The notes under the pieces are model-generated. The model worked only from the letters and a program-made list of their open reading frames with translations, was not told the origin of the DNA and made no database searches. A program made the position numbers and the translations under genes. Below are positions 32,595-41,342 of a stretch of 56,158 nt of DNA, piece by piece. How positions within the stretch are numbered: the first letter of the stretch is position 1; every line of letters starts with the position of its first letter. The DNA comes from Candidatus Aegiribacteria sp. GTDB taxonomy: Bacteria > Fermentibacterota > Fermentibacteria > Fermentibacterales > JCC-6. Location of the stretch: contig JAUVLV010000010.1 in NCBI GenBank assembly GCA_030600545.1, forward strand, positions 1 to 56,158, in the 5' to 3' direction.

Positions 32595-34271
32595 ATGACA
32601 CTTCAACAGAGAATCGCGAAAACTGTTAATTCAAGGAACAATATACTCAGGAATATTCCCCGCACGCAAATGATACGGAAAGCGGTAGAAAGGGGAGAGG
32701 CTGTTGTAAGCGCCTGCGGTGCGCTGTCCACCTGGACCCCTCCCGAATCAACGGGAAGGAGCCCGAAAGATACTGTAATAGTAAAACGGAAATCAAGCCA
32801 GGACAGTATCGACTGGACCAGTCCCAACAATATTCCGATCGACGAGGAAACTTTTGATATGGTCTTCGAAGACGCTCTTGAAAAACTCGCTGAAGTTCCC
32901 GAGCTTTTTATCACCGACAGGCTCATAGGCGCTGATGCATCTTACGCCCTGCCTGTGCATACCATTTCTGACGGAGCTCTGCCTGCTCTTTTCACCGACA
33001 ATATGTTCCGCCCGTGGGTCGATGAAGCCGCTGAAAGCACATGCTTCCGGAATAAGCATTTTACACTGATTGTTCTGCCTTACCACAAACTTGACCCTTT
33101 GAAGTACGAGGGCCGTCTGAGGATTGATCCCAGACTGGGACATACATCAACAATGATGGTGGGAATGGATATGGACCGCTGCATCGGTATTGTCTACGGT
33201 TCAGCGTATGGAGGAAGCGTCAAGAAACTGATGTTTACAGTTATGAACTACCTTCTTCCCGGTGAGGATATCCTCCCGTTGCATTGCAGTGCTAACGAGG
33301 GTGATGATGGTGACAGTGCCCTTCTTCTTGGACTTTCCGGAACGGGCAAGACAACCCTTTCTGCGGATCCTTCAAGAGCCCTTCTTGGAGATGACGAACA
33401 CGGCTGGGGAGACAGCGGAATAACCAATTTCGAGAACGGGTGTTACGCGAAACTCATAGATCTCAGCGCGAAGAAGGAACCCGAGATATACAATGCCTGT
33501 TTCCATGATGGTGACTGGCTCGAGCACGGCTCTATAATAGAGAACACTATGATGTATACTGACGGGCATTTTGACCTTTTCGACGACAGACTTACACCCA
33601 ATTCGCGAGGATCGTATCCGCTGAGGTACCTTTCCAACATCAAGGAATCTTCCATGGCGGGACATCCCTCCACAATCCTCTTTCTTACAGCAGACGCCAA
33701 CGGTGTAATACCACCCGTATCGAAGCTGAGCCGAAATCAGGCTATGTTCTGGTTCCTCATGGGTTATACCAGCAAGCTTGCCGGAACTGAAACGGGAATT
33801 ACTGAGCCCGTAAGTACTTTCTCAAGGTTCTTCGGCGAACCCTTCATGCCCCGGAATCCCGATGTATACGCATCAATGCTTGGCGAGCGAATGGACAGGT
33901 ACGGTACAGAAGTATATCTCATTAATACTGGATGGAGCGGAGGCCCATACGGAGTGGGCTCAAGAATAGACCTTCCGCTCACGAGAATAATGGTCAATGC
34001 CGCCCTTTCGGGAAAACTGAGGGAGATCAGCTGCCATGAGGATCCTGTATTCAGGGTGATGGTGCCGGATTCATGCCCGGGGCTGCCTGACAGTTCAATT
34101 CTGGATCCTGTAAACACCTGGGAAAACAAGGAAGCCTACAGAGCCAGAGCCCGCAAGCTTGCGTCTGAATTCAAGGCACATTTCGAGAAAGCTTATGGAA
34201 ACAAGGGTATTTCCGAAGAGATTGCTGCTGAATGTCCGGGGTCAGGTCTTGCATTCGGGCATTATGCATAG
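32595..34271 (+). CDS. pckA: Phosphoenolpyruvate carboxykinase (ATP)
   Basis: Interconverts oxaloacetate + ATP and PEP + CO2 + ADP; in fermenters it often runs in the carboxylating direction. 558 aa. The oxaloacetate-site Arg is R55 in GRSPKD, the P-loop is GLSGTGKTT (246-254), the kinase-2 segment is LLGDDEHGW (263-271), and NFENGCYAKLIDLS follows. ATG 32595 has AAAGG upstream and is preferred over the frame start at 32556. The protein should end near EEIAAECPG by comparison with the usual C-terminus; the last nine residues (SGLAFGHYA) are encoded by a repeat that recurs after the cobalamin adenosyltransferase gene. It is divergent from the MFS gene. Confidence 0.95.
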   Translation: MTLQQRIAKTVNSRNNILRNIPRTQMIRKAVERGEAVVSACGALSTWTPPESTGRSPKDTVIVKRKSSQDSIDWTSPNNIPIDEETFDMVFEDALEKLAEVPELFITDRLIGADASYALPVHTISDGALPALFTDNMFRPWVDEAAESTCFRNKHFTLIVLPYHKLDPLKYEGRLRIDPRLGHTSTMMVGMDMDRCIGIVYGSAYGGSVKKLMFTVMNYLLPGEDILPLHCSANEGDDGDSALLLGLSGTGKTTLSADPSRALLGDDEHGWGDSGITNFENGCYAKLIDLSAKKEPEIYNACFHDGDWLEHGSIIENTMMYTDGHFDLFDDRLTPNSRGSYPLRYLSNIKESSMAGHPSTILFLTADANGVIPPVSKLSRNQAMFWFLMGYTSKLAGTETGITEPVSTFSRFFGEPFMPRNPDVYASMLGERMDRYGTEVYLINTGWSGGPYGVGSRIDLPLTRIMVNAALSGKLREISCHEDPVFRVMVPDSCPGLPDSSILDPVNTWENKEAYRARARKLASEFKAHFEKAYGNKGISEEIAAECPGSGLAFGHYA

Positions 34272-34300
34272 TTTAATTTAAGATTTTAACTATATACATA
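34239..34300 (+). repeat. REP-like repeat, copy 1 (forms the 3' end of pckA)
   Basis: The 27-nt unit 34239-34265 matches 39534-39560 at 25 of 27 positions; it begins GGGTCAGGTCT and ends CGGGCATTAT. In both places it is followed by an AT-rich imperfect palindrome (here TAGTT ... AACTA, about 34269-34292). The unit lies inside the pckA reading frame and supplies its last codons and stop. Confidence 0.65.
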
Positions 34301-34309
34301 GGAATTCAG

Positions 34310-37300
34310 CTAGATAATCTGCAGAATCGAACTGCGCCTCCTGATGGAGATACCCATTTCTTTCTCCAGTTCCAATGCTTTGATCATGCGGTTATTCCGT
34401 TTTTCAGCATCTTCTGAAGAGATATTGCTTTTGAGATCCTGCATGTCGCAGTATGTCATTAATGTGTTTGCCAGAGCTGGTTTCATACTGTGTTTTTCGA
34501 AGATGTCCGCAGCTTTATCGAATTCGATGCTTCCCTTCTCAAAATCACCAAGAGAGAAATGCAATTTTCCATTAAGATAATGGATTTTTGCCATACCTGT
34601 AATTATGCCCATTTCTCCGATAAGATCTTCAGCCTCTTGAATTATTTCCCGGGTTTCATCTGATCTTTCCGTCATTATATAGAGATCCGCAAGGATTACA
34701 AGCACATCCTGCAGGAGACTTCTTGCATGGACTTTCCGCGCCAGTTTTTCCGATTCCCTGAGTATTTCTTCGGCTGTTTTTTTATCTCCCTCCTCCATGG
34801 CAATCAAACCTAGAAGCATGAGTAAAAATGCTTCTTCGCGTTCGTGTGACGATTTCCTCGAAAGCTCCACAGTAGTATCCGCAAGCTCCCTGGCTTTCTC
34901 TGATCTGCCCATTGCAAGGTGGAGCAGGATGAGCTGCTGTTGCGCGAGAAGCATATCATGAAAGGCCGGCAGTTCTTCAGCCTGGCGGTTGTATTTTTCA
35001 GCTGTTTCAAGTGATTTATTGAACTGGCCTATGGAACTGTAGACCATTGACATATGGCCGTAGGCAGTAAATGTATTCAGCTTATCACCGATCTCTCTTG
35101 AGACGGAAAGCTGATTTGTGAAAGAATCAATTGCCTCATTGTATTCTCCCATTTTTTCTGAAACCAGACCAATATTGCCATAGGTAATAGCAATTTCCCT
35201 TTTCATGTTATTGCTCAAAGCTATCTCAAGAGCTTTCAGGTAATACTCCCTGGCTTTCATATAATTATCGTCCGCCCAGTGAACAGTTGCGATGGTATTG
35301 TAAGAGAAACCGCGCTGATGAGCAGATTCGGCTTCACTGCAGTTGCTAAGGTTTTCTGCCAGCTCCACACTCTTGAGAGCTGTTTTCATCGCTACTTCTA
35401 TTTTGCCCATTACGCAGTAAGTCCATGCACGAAAGCATTCAATGCGGATGAGAAGTATGTCATGACTATCAGAACTTCGCTGAAGCTTTTCTTCAAGATC
35501 ATCAAGATATTCTATCGATCTGTCAATTTCACCACGTGTATAAAGGATATTGGCAATGGAAATAGATATTTTACCTTTCAGCTTCAGATCATCTGTCGTA
35601 TTAAGAGCCCTGTTATAATATTCCAGTGCTATATCGTAATTGCCCATTCTGTCGTTGATCTTTCCCAGGTAGTAACAGCAGTCAGCGTGCCTGTCGAGAT
35701 TGTTTTCCAGCCGGTTTTCGATAATGTTCACGGCATCCTTAAAATACTGAATAGCGTTAAGGTTCCTGTATTCCGACCATGCCTTTTCACCTGCTGCGAT
35801 GCTGTATTTCAGTGCCTTTTTCCATTTTTCCGCGATGCGGAAGTGATAGGCGAGTACGGAGCATAAAGCATCGAGCTGGTCAGGATGGAGTTTCTCAAGT
35901 ATTTCGCCAATTTCGCCGTGGATTTCTCTCCTCCGCTTTCTAAGAATGGAATCATAAGATACATCTTTGATCAGAGTGTGGGAAAAAACGAATTCCAGAT
36001 CCTTCAGTTCCGACTGATACGTAAGGCCAGCTTCGGTACAATCCATGAGGTTGTCATGAACATCCCGCCGCAAAACCATTCTTACGATTTCCTCATCGAA
36101 TCTCAAACCGGCAACACTGCCAATTCTGAGGCATTCCTTTGCCTGCTTTTCCAGCCTGTCTATCCTGGCCATTACCATTGAGAAAACATTGCCTGGCAGT
36201 TTATCATCACTGTAAAGCCCGGTTCTTACCCATATACCACCCTCTCTGCGAATAAGCTTTTCCTCAATAAGGTAGAGAAGGAACTGCATGAGATAAAATG
36301 GATTTCCATTTGCTCTTTCACGGATAAGGTTTTCTATACTCTCTTCAAGAGGTAAGCCATTGAGAATTTCTATCATCAGCGCATTGGTAGCTATATATCC
36401 GAGGCCTTCCAGAAACATCCTGTGAACCGGGAATTCATCTCCTTCAAGTAGTTTTCGTTCTTCAGGTCTTTTTGAAAGAACGAAGGATACATTTCCGTCC
36501 TTGTATTCAAGCAGTTGCCTTGTGATGTACTCTATCGCTTTAATGTCTTCATCCGAGGAATGGTGAACATCCTCGAGAATCACGCACAGGGGCTTTCTGT
36601 GAGATCCAATTATCTCACAGATACCATCGAGCAGGTTCTCTCTTCTCAGCTTCGGGGGCAAAGTATCGTAATACGAATCAGTGTAGGTTAGAGAGAACAG
36701 CATTCTGCCCAGGAATACTTCTCTTCTTGAAATGCTGGAGGTGGAATCATCCAGTTTCCGGATAAGATTCCGAAGCTTTTTCCGTTTGGTTTCACTTGAA
36801 TCATGATCCAGCATTCCGGAGAGATTTTCTATCAGTGACGCAAACAGGTCGTTTGTATCGCCATGTTCAGGAGAGGTTCCATGCAGTACGCAATAACCCC
36901 TTTCCGTCAGACGTTCAGAGAGTTTTTTCAGGAGGCTTGTCTTGCCAATGCCAGCTTCTCCCTCGATTTTGATAACTGTTCTTCCCTCAGTTATTATCGT
37001 CGAGATTTTGGCAAGTTCTTTTTCTCTTCCGACGAAGGGGTATCTGTCGTATGTATCCACTCTTCTTGCGACCGGGGAAAAACGCCTGATGGAGCTTTCC
37101 TTGCCCTTCAGCATGATACTGTCCATAACTTTGTACTCGAAGTAATAACTGGACATCCGGTATACTTTATCAGTGACTGCTATGTTTCCGGGTTCAGTTG
37201 AGTCCGACAGGCGGGCTGCAGTATTCACAACATCTCCAATAACGGTGTATTGCCTGCTCCACGAATTTCCTATTAACCCCGCGAAAGCAAAGCCTTCGTC

Positions 37301-38203
37301 TATACCGATTCTTATCTGGAAATTGTACTGGCCGGACAGAAGACTGTTTATCTCCAGGCTCGCCTGAACCGCGTGAAGCAGGTCATTTCCATATGAACGG
37401 GGAGCACCGAAAAGCAAGAATATCCTGCTTCCACCCTTAAGGATATTATCCACCATTTGAATGATACCATTGTACTTTCGTGCAATATCCAGGATTTCAA
37501 GGTAGAGTGTCTGGATCTGACTGTGGGGAGGTATCGTCTTATCGTAACCTGAGAAGTTGATGAATACAGCGGTTATAGATCGATGCTCCCCCTGAAGATT
37601 TTCAGTACCAGGGATGTAGAACGAGCTGTCCTTCAGATCAGGCAAGATATAATCATCGAGGAAAACATCTGTCTCTGATCGAACTACAACCGTTTCGCCA
37701 CTTGCCGCTGTATCCTCGGCTACAGCTATCTTTTCGATAATGTCACCAGCAAGAAAAATTCTGGCGCTCTCGCGGTTCCCTACGATGAATTCAGTCCACG
37801 ATCCGTATCCCAGAACTATTTTAATACCGAGTCTGAACATGCCTGAATCGGTTTTCAGGTTTTCGAAATTTTCCATTTCGGACATCATCCGGCTTGCACA
37901 TGCATCGGGAACTTTTCTCGGTGGAAAGCGGACAAGGACAGAATCCCCTGCTGAGGAAATGATAATACCACCGTGTTCTCTCACAATTTCGTACATCGTT
38001 CGGAAGTATCCGTTAAGGATTTCGGTAAGGTTTTCAGTGCCCTTCTTGCCGTGCAGGGCAAGTTTCTCGGTAAGTTCTGTAAAACCTGATATGTCGGCAA
38101 GCAGCAGGGAGCCGCTGTATGCGTACTTTCCCTGTTTTATAAGAGCTATATCGTTCGGTATTGAAGGGTTCAATTTACAATTCTTTCGTTGATATACAGG
38201 CAT
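34310..38203 (-). CDS. Soluble-adenylyl-cyclase-like protein: two class III cyclase domains, AAA ATPase, TPR array
   Basis: 1297 aa, predicted cytoplasmic. Cyclase domain 1 (about 31-180) has both metal-binding Asp residues, D37 in LLADISGFT and D87 in SSAGDSVLVRF. Cyclase domain 2 (about 208-380) lacks the first (N216 in FINFSGY) but has the substrate-side residues K256 in LKGGSRIFLLFGAP and N327/R331 in VIGDVVNTAARL. The two halves therefore make one composite active site, the plan of mammalian ADCY10. An AAA/STAND-type ATPase follows with P-loop EGEAGIGKTS (415-423), then about ten TPR-like hairpins (~800-1230) for ligand or protein sensing. It probably makes cAMP. The promoter just upstream gives an almost leaderless mRNA. 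A cyclic-nucleotide-gated channel is encoded 5 kb away. Confidence 0.9.
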   Translation of the reverse strand: MPVYQRKNCKLNPSIPNDIALIKQGKYAYSGSLLLADISGFTELTEKLALHGKKGTENLTEILNGYFRTMYEIVREHGGIIISSAGDSVLVRFPPRKVPDACASRMMSEMENFENLKTDSGMFRLGIKIVLGYGSWTEFIVGNRESARIFLAGDIIEKIAVAEDTAASGETVVVRSETDVFLDDYILPDLKDSSFYIPGTENLQGEHRSITAVFINFSGYDKTIPPHSQIQTLYLEILDIARKYNGIIQMVDNILKGGSRIFLLFGAPRSYGNDLLHAVQASLEINSLLSGQYNFQIRIGIDEGFAFAGLIGNSWSRQYTVIGDVVNTAARLSDSTEPGNIAVTDKVYRMSSYYFEYKVMDSIMLKGKESSIRRFSPVARRVDTYDRYPFVGREKELAKISTIITEGRTVIKIEGEAGIGKTSLLKKLSERLTERGYCVLHGTSPEHGDTNDLFASLIENLSGMLDHDSSETKRKKLRNLIRKLDDSTSSISRREVFLGRMLFSLTYTDSYYDTLPPKLRRENLLDGICEIIGSHRKPLCVILEDVHHSSDEDIKAIEYITRQLLEYKDGNVSFVLSKRPEERKLLEGDEFPVHRMFLEGLGYIATNALMIEILNGLPLEESIENLIRERANGNPFYLMQFLLYLIEEKLIRREGGIWVRTGLYSDDKLPGNVFSMVMARIDRLEKQAKECLRIGSVAGLRFDEEIVRMVLRRDVHDNLMDCTEAGLTYQSELKDLEFVFSHTLIKDVSYDSILRKRRREIHGEIGEILEKLHPDQLDALCSVLAYHFRIAEKWKKALKYSIAAGEKAWSEYRNLNAIQYFKDAVNIIENRLENNLDRHADCCYYLGKINDRMGNYDIALEYYNRALNTTDDLKLKGKISISIANILYTRGEIDRSIEYLDDLEEKLQRSSDSHDILLIRIECFRAWTYCVMGKIEVAMKTALKSVELAENLSNCSEAESAHQRGFSYNTIATVHWADDNYMKAREYYLKALEIALSNNMKREIAITYGNIGLVSEKMGEYNEAIDSFTNQLSVSREIGDKLNTFTAYGHMSMVYSSIGQFNKSLETAEKYNRQAEELPAFHDMLLAQQQLILLHLAMGRSEKARELADTTVELSRKSSHEREEAFLLMLLGLIAMEEGDKKTAEEILRESEKLARKVHARSLLQDVLVILADLYIMTERSDETREIIQEAEDLIGEMGIITGMAKIHYLNGKLHFSLGDFEKGSIEFDKAADIFEKHSMKPALANTLMTYCDMQDLKSNISSEDAEKRNNRMIKALELEKEMGISIRRRSSILQII

Positions 38204-38212
38204 TTATTTTAC

Positions 38213-38243
38213 ATACTAGAAAAATGTTATCTTCCGGTGTCAA
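38213..38243 (-). promoter_or_regulatory. Putative promoter of the cyclase gene
   Basis: On the minus strand there is a perfect TTGACA (38238-38243), 19 bp, then TAGTAT (38213-38218). Transcription would start within a few bases of the ATG at 38203, and no Shine-Dalgarno is visible, suggesting a leaderless or very short-leader transcript. The spacing is long and the -10 is only 4/6, so this is tentative. Confidence 0.4.
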
Positions 38244-38335
38244 GAGAAACAGGGATATTCGTTCATTGCGGAACTGCCTGATAATAATGAATTATATTGC
38301 ATGAGTTGTTAGCAACCATGGAAGGAAAGAAGAAT

Positions 38336-38959
38336 ATGTCCGGCAGAAAGGTATCAGAAAGAACGATCAGGCGTATCAGCCATTATGCCCGTTGTCTTCG
38401 TACTTCCAGGGCCAATGGGGATAGAACGGTTACATCCAGCTGGCTTTCCGGGCAATGCGGAATTTCTTCTGCAGCTGTAAGAAAAGATTTGACTATTTTC
38501 GGAGAGTTCGGGAAACAAGGTTCAGGCTACGATGTGGATGATCTGCTGGTCCAGATTGAAAATATACTGGGAACATGCGATTCACCTTCTATCATAATCA
38601 TCGGTGCCGGGAATATCGGCAGGGCACTGCTTAAGTCCGGCCTGGAAGGTACAGGAGGGTATACATACTCGGCTATTTTCGATATTGATCCAGATCTTGT
38701 TGGGACGAAATGCGCGGGGCTCACCGTAAAATCCATGGATGATATTCATAATACGGTATCCGGTTTTAAGAAATTTATCGCGGTAATAGCAGTTACAATG
38801 GGAGAAGGGCAGAAGGTTGTTGACAGGCTAAACGAAGCAGGATGCCGGTCTATGCTGAGTTTTAATCTGGAACCACTGAAGTTGCCGGAAGGGGTTGAAA
38901 TACGTTACATAGAGGTGTCTACCGAACTGGATATGCTTACCCATTCCTTGGAAAAATAA
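38336..38959 (+). CDS. rex: Redox-sensing transcriptional repressor Rex
   Basis: Senses the NADH/NAD+ ratio and represses fermentation and respiration genes when NADH is low. 207 aa, the family length. The N-terminal winged-helix (about 5-60) contains TSSWLSGQCGISSAAVRKDL. A Rossmann domain follows with IIIIGAGNIGRALLKS (86-101), FDIDPDLVG and AVIAVTMGEGQKVVD. ATG 38336 is preceded by GGAAGGAAAG and gives the correct length; a TTG frame start at 38297 would add 13 unrelated residues. It lies 132 bp from the divergent cyclase gene. I did not find a full Rex operator in the window. Confidence 0.95.
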   Translation: MSGRKVSERTIRRISHYARCLRTSRANGDRTVTSSWLSGQCGISSAAVRKDLTIFGEFGKQGSGYDVDDLLVQIENILGTCDSPSIIIIGAGNIGRALLKSGLEGTGGYTYSAIFDIDPDLVGTKCAGLTVKSMDDIHNTVSGFKKFIAVIAVTMGEGQKVVDRLNEAGCRSMLSFNLEPLKLPEGVEIRYIEVSTELDMLTHSLEK

Positions 38960-39009
38960 CCACTTTTCCGCGGTTAATAACCTGTTATCTTTAAGCCGGA
39001 GGAAATGCG

Positions 39010-39534
39010 ATGAAGGGAAGATTTCAGCTCTACACTGGAAACGGCAAGGGTAAGACCACAGCAGCCCTCGGGCTTGCGGTAAGAGCTGCATGTGCGGGTT
39101 TGAAGGTATACTTCGGGCAGTTCATGAAGGGCCGGGATTACTCGGAACTCTGTCTGCCTGATCATTTTCCAGGTATTATTACAATGGAACAATTCGGTAC
39201 TCCAAAGCTTATATGCAAGGGGGAGAAGCCTTCGGAGGATGATATGCGATCCGCCGCAGATGGTCTTAATAAGATAAAATCAGCGATGAACTCAGGTGAA
39301 TACGATATTGTTATTGCGGATGAATTGAACGTTACAGTCTATATGGGGCTTCTTGATGAGAATGAAGTGATCGATTTTATTAACCAGAGGCCGGACGATG
39401 TAGAACTTGTGCTGACAGGACGCTACGCCCCGGAGTGTTTTATTGATGCAGCCGACCTTGTGACAGAGATGAGGGAAGTAAAACATTACTATGAAACGGA
39501 AAATCTGCTGGCCCGAAAAGGTATCGAATCCTAG
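39010..39534 (+). CDS. cobO: Cob(I)alamin adenosyltransferase (CobA/CobO/BtuR type)
   Basis: Adenosylates cob(I)alamin with ATP to make coenzyme B12. 174 aa, as usual. The P-loop-like GNGKGKTTAALG (10-21) is the family signature, followed by VYFGQFMKGRDYSEL, DIVIADELNV and VELVLTGRYAPECFIDAADLVTEM, which are all typical. GGAGG lies 7 nt before the ATG. It sits 50 bp after rex. Its stop codon TAG merges into the second REP-like repeat. A need for B12 agrees with the B12-binding-type radical SAM protein in the window. Confidence 0.95.
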   Translation: MKGRFQLYTGNGKGKTTAALGLAVRAACAGLKVYFGQFMKGRDYSELCLPDHFPGIITMEQFGTPKLICKGEKPSEDDMRSAADGLNKIKSAMNSGEYDIVIADELNVTVYMGLLDENEVIDFINQRPDDVELVLTGRYAPECFIDAADLVTEMREVKHYYETENLLARKGIES

Positions 39535-39600
39535 GGTCAGGTCTCGCATCCGGGCATTATTATCTATTTAATTATATTATTAGATATATAATATAATATA
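39534..39600 (+). repeat. REP-like repeat, copy 2, with AT-only palindrome
   Basis: The 27-nt unit 39534-39560 is shared with 34239-34265 (25/27). It is followed by a perfect 10-bp inverted repeat ATTATATTAT (39571-39580) / ATAATATAAT (39588-39597). The AT palindrome also contains several TATAAT-like hexamers that could serve the barrel-protein gene starting at 39615. Confidence 0.65.
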
Positions 39601-39614
39601 GTAAGGAGAGCGAA

Positions 39615-40178
39615 ATGAAAACTGCTGTTATGTTACTGGTTTTGCTTACCACCCTCGTGGTGGCATCTGAAAGAAGTGAACTTGAAGTTTCTGTCGGCGG
39701 GGGTGTCTGGATGCCATCTCTGTTCGATTCAGATGCCAAGCTTACTCCTGGACTCGCGATCGTTGCTTCTTTGCAGATACCTCCATCATTGGGGAACTGC
39801 TTCATTATTGAAGCTGGATACCTTAGCGCAGGTTCGGACAACACAAACTACAGCGGAGTAAGCGGTATCCCCCTTACGGTCGGGTACAGAATGTATCCAT
39901 TTTATAGAAGATTCGCGGGTCCTCGTGGAATTGAACCGCTTCTTGGCATATACGGTGGAGGAATGCTTTTGTGGGACAGCCCGGAAGGCAGTCATGATAA
40001 AACGAGTACCGGTGCCGGTGTTATCGGGGCTGAACTTGGCGCAAGAGTACATATAGGAGAATCAACTTCCATTGATCTTGTAGTTACTCCCGAATGGGTG
40101 CATGCAGGTTCCGCGCTGGCGGGAGAAACAGGAAAGGACCTTTCCGGTCTTGAAGTAACCGTATCAGTATCATTCTGA
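39615..40178 (+). CDS. Small outer-membrane beta-barrel protein (hypothetical)
   Basis: 187 aa. A signal peptide (MKTAVMLLVLLTTLVVA-SE) is followed by a regular series of amphipathic strands with Gly and aromatic residues (LEVSVGGGVWMP, CFIIEAGYLSAGS, LLGIYGGGMLLWD, IDLVVTPEWVHAGS) and a terminal Phe (EVTVSVSF). This is the profile of an eight-stranded OmpA/OmpW-like barrel. There is no recognised family. AAGGAGAG lies before the ATG. It is convergent with rlmN, 8 bp apart. Confidence 0.7.
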   Translation: MKTAVMLLVLLTTLVVASERSELEVSVGGGVWMPSLFDSDAKLTPGLAIVASLQIPPSLGNCFIIEAGYLSAGSDNTNYSGVSGIPLTVGYRMYPFYRRFAGPRGIEPLLGIYGGGMLLWDSPEGSHDKTSTGAGVIGAELGARVHIGESTSIDLVVTPEWVHAGSALAGETGKDLSGLEVTVSVSF

Positions 40179-40186
40179 AATTAGCA

Positions 40187-41254
40187 TTACGAGTCAGAGC
40201 AGGATGAAAAAGTACGATTAAATCCCGGGCCGAGTTGACCGCAGGCAGCGGCAATGTCACTTCCCCTTGAACGTCTCAGTGTAACCGCCTGGCATCTGGG
40301 GTAAAGGTAATGCATGAATCTATTCACCGATTCAGCATCGGGCCTTACGTATGGAACACCTTCAATCGGATTGTACACGAGTAGATTTATCTTGCATTCA
40401 ATATCAGCGGCGAATTCGATCAGGGCATCAGCCTCCGGGACTGTATCGTTAATACCTGCAATCAGACAATATTCCAGGGTTATCCTTCGCCCCTTTCGAT
40501 TGTAATAATCAAGCAGATCCCGCTTAATCAGTGGAAGCGGCAGAGCCTTTGATACCGGTACAAGCTTCAGTCTGGTACTTTCAACAGCGCTATGAAGAGA
40601 AACTGCAAGCCCATACTGGCCATTCAGCTTCGCCAGTTGTTCGATGCCACCGGGGATTCCTACTGTTGACACGGTTATTTTCCTGGCACCGATACAAATA
40701 CCTCTGTCATCGGTTATTATTGACAGGGCATCGCTGACAGCCGGGAAATTGTCCATAGGTTCTCCCATGCCCATTAAAACAACGTTGCTTATTCGAGAAT
40801 GGGTTCTGTTCTGCAAACCATACAGCTGTGCCACTATTTCATCGGTTTGAAGGTTACGTCTGAACCCTCCTCTTCCCGTCTGACAGAACGTACAGCCGCA
40901 TCTGCAGCCTGCCTGTGTTGATATGCATGCGGTTAATCCTGGTGAGTCCGGTATGAGAACTGATTCTATGATTTCTCCATCCTTCAGGAGAAAGGAATAC
41001 TTCACGGTTCCATCGTCTGCAGTAACGGCATTGCAGATCTCAAGGTCGGTTATCTCACCGGTTCGGTCAAGTTCGTTTCTTGCGGCAAGAGAAATGTCGG
41101 TCATCTGATGAAACGAATTTACCCTCTTCAGGTGTATCCAGGAGAAGAGCTGCTGTGCCCTGTATGGTTTCATTCCCAGGTCAACTGTAACCCAATTTTT
41201 CAGATCATCATATGTGAAACCGGTTACCTGTACTTTTTTTGAATCTTTGCTCAT
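40187..41254 (-). CDS. rlmN: 23S rRNA (adenine(2503)-C(2))-methyltransferase RlmN
   Basis: A radical SAM enzyme that methylates A2503 of 23S rRNA (and A37 of some tRNAs). 355 aa from ATG 41254. The cluster motif CISTQAGCRCGCTFCQTG contains the CxxxCxxC set, MGMGEPMDN and ITVSTVGIPGG are family motifs, and the second catalytic Cys sits near the end in GSDIAAACGQLG. The frame extends nine residues upstream to 41281. Neither start has a strong Shine-Dalgarno; 41254 has AGGGGA at 14 nt. It is divergent from mtnP. Confidence 0.95.
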   Translation of the reverse strand: MSKDSKKVQVTGFTYDDLKNWVTVDLGMKPYRAQQLFSWIHLKRVNSFHQMTDISLAARNELDRTGEITDLEICNAVTADDGTVKYSFLLKDGEIIESVLIPDSPGLTACISTQAGCRCGCTFCQTGRGGFRRNLQTDEIVAQLYGLQNRTHSRISNVVLMGMGEPMDNFPAVSDALSIITDDRGICIGARKITVSTVGIPGGIEQLAKLNGQYGLAVSLHSAVESTRLKLVPVSKALPLPLIKRDLLDYYNRKGRRITLEYCLIAGINDTVPEADALIEFAADIECKINLLVYNPIEGVPYVRPDAESVNRFMHYLYPRCQAVTLRRSRGSDIAAACGQLGPGFNRTFSSCSDS

Positions 41255-41342
41255 ATGCCTGCAGAATTCCCCTTCGACCATTATTGATAGAGTATATATA
41301 TAACATATGAACTTTCGTACTTAAACTACTGAGAGGATAACT

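Noticed and set aside
32535-32606. Upstream extension of the UMF1 transporter frame to 32606
   Set aside because: It would run into the divergent pckA coding sequence and adds residues not seen in the family.
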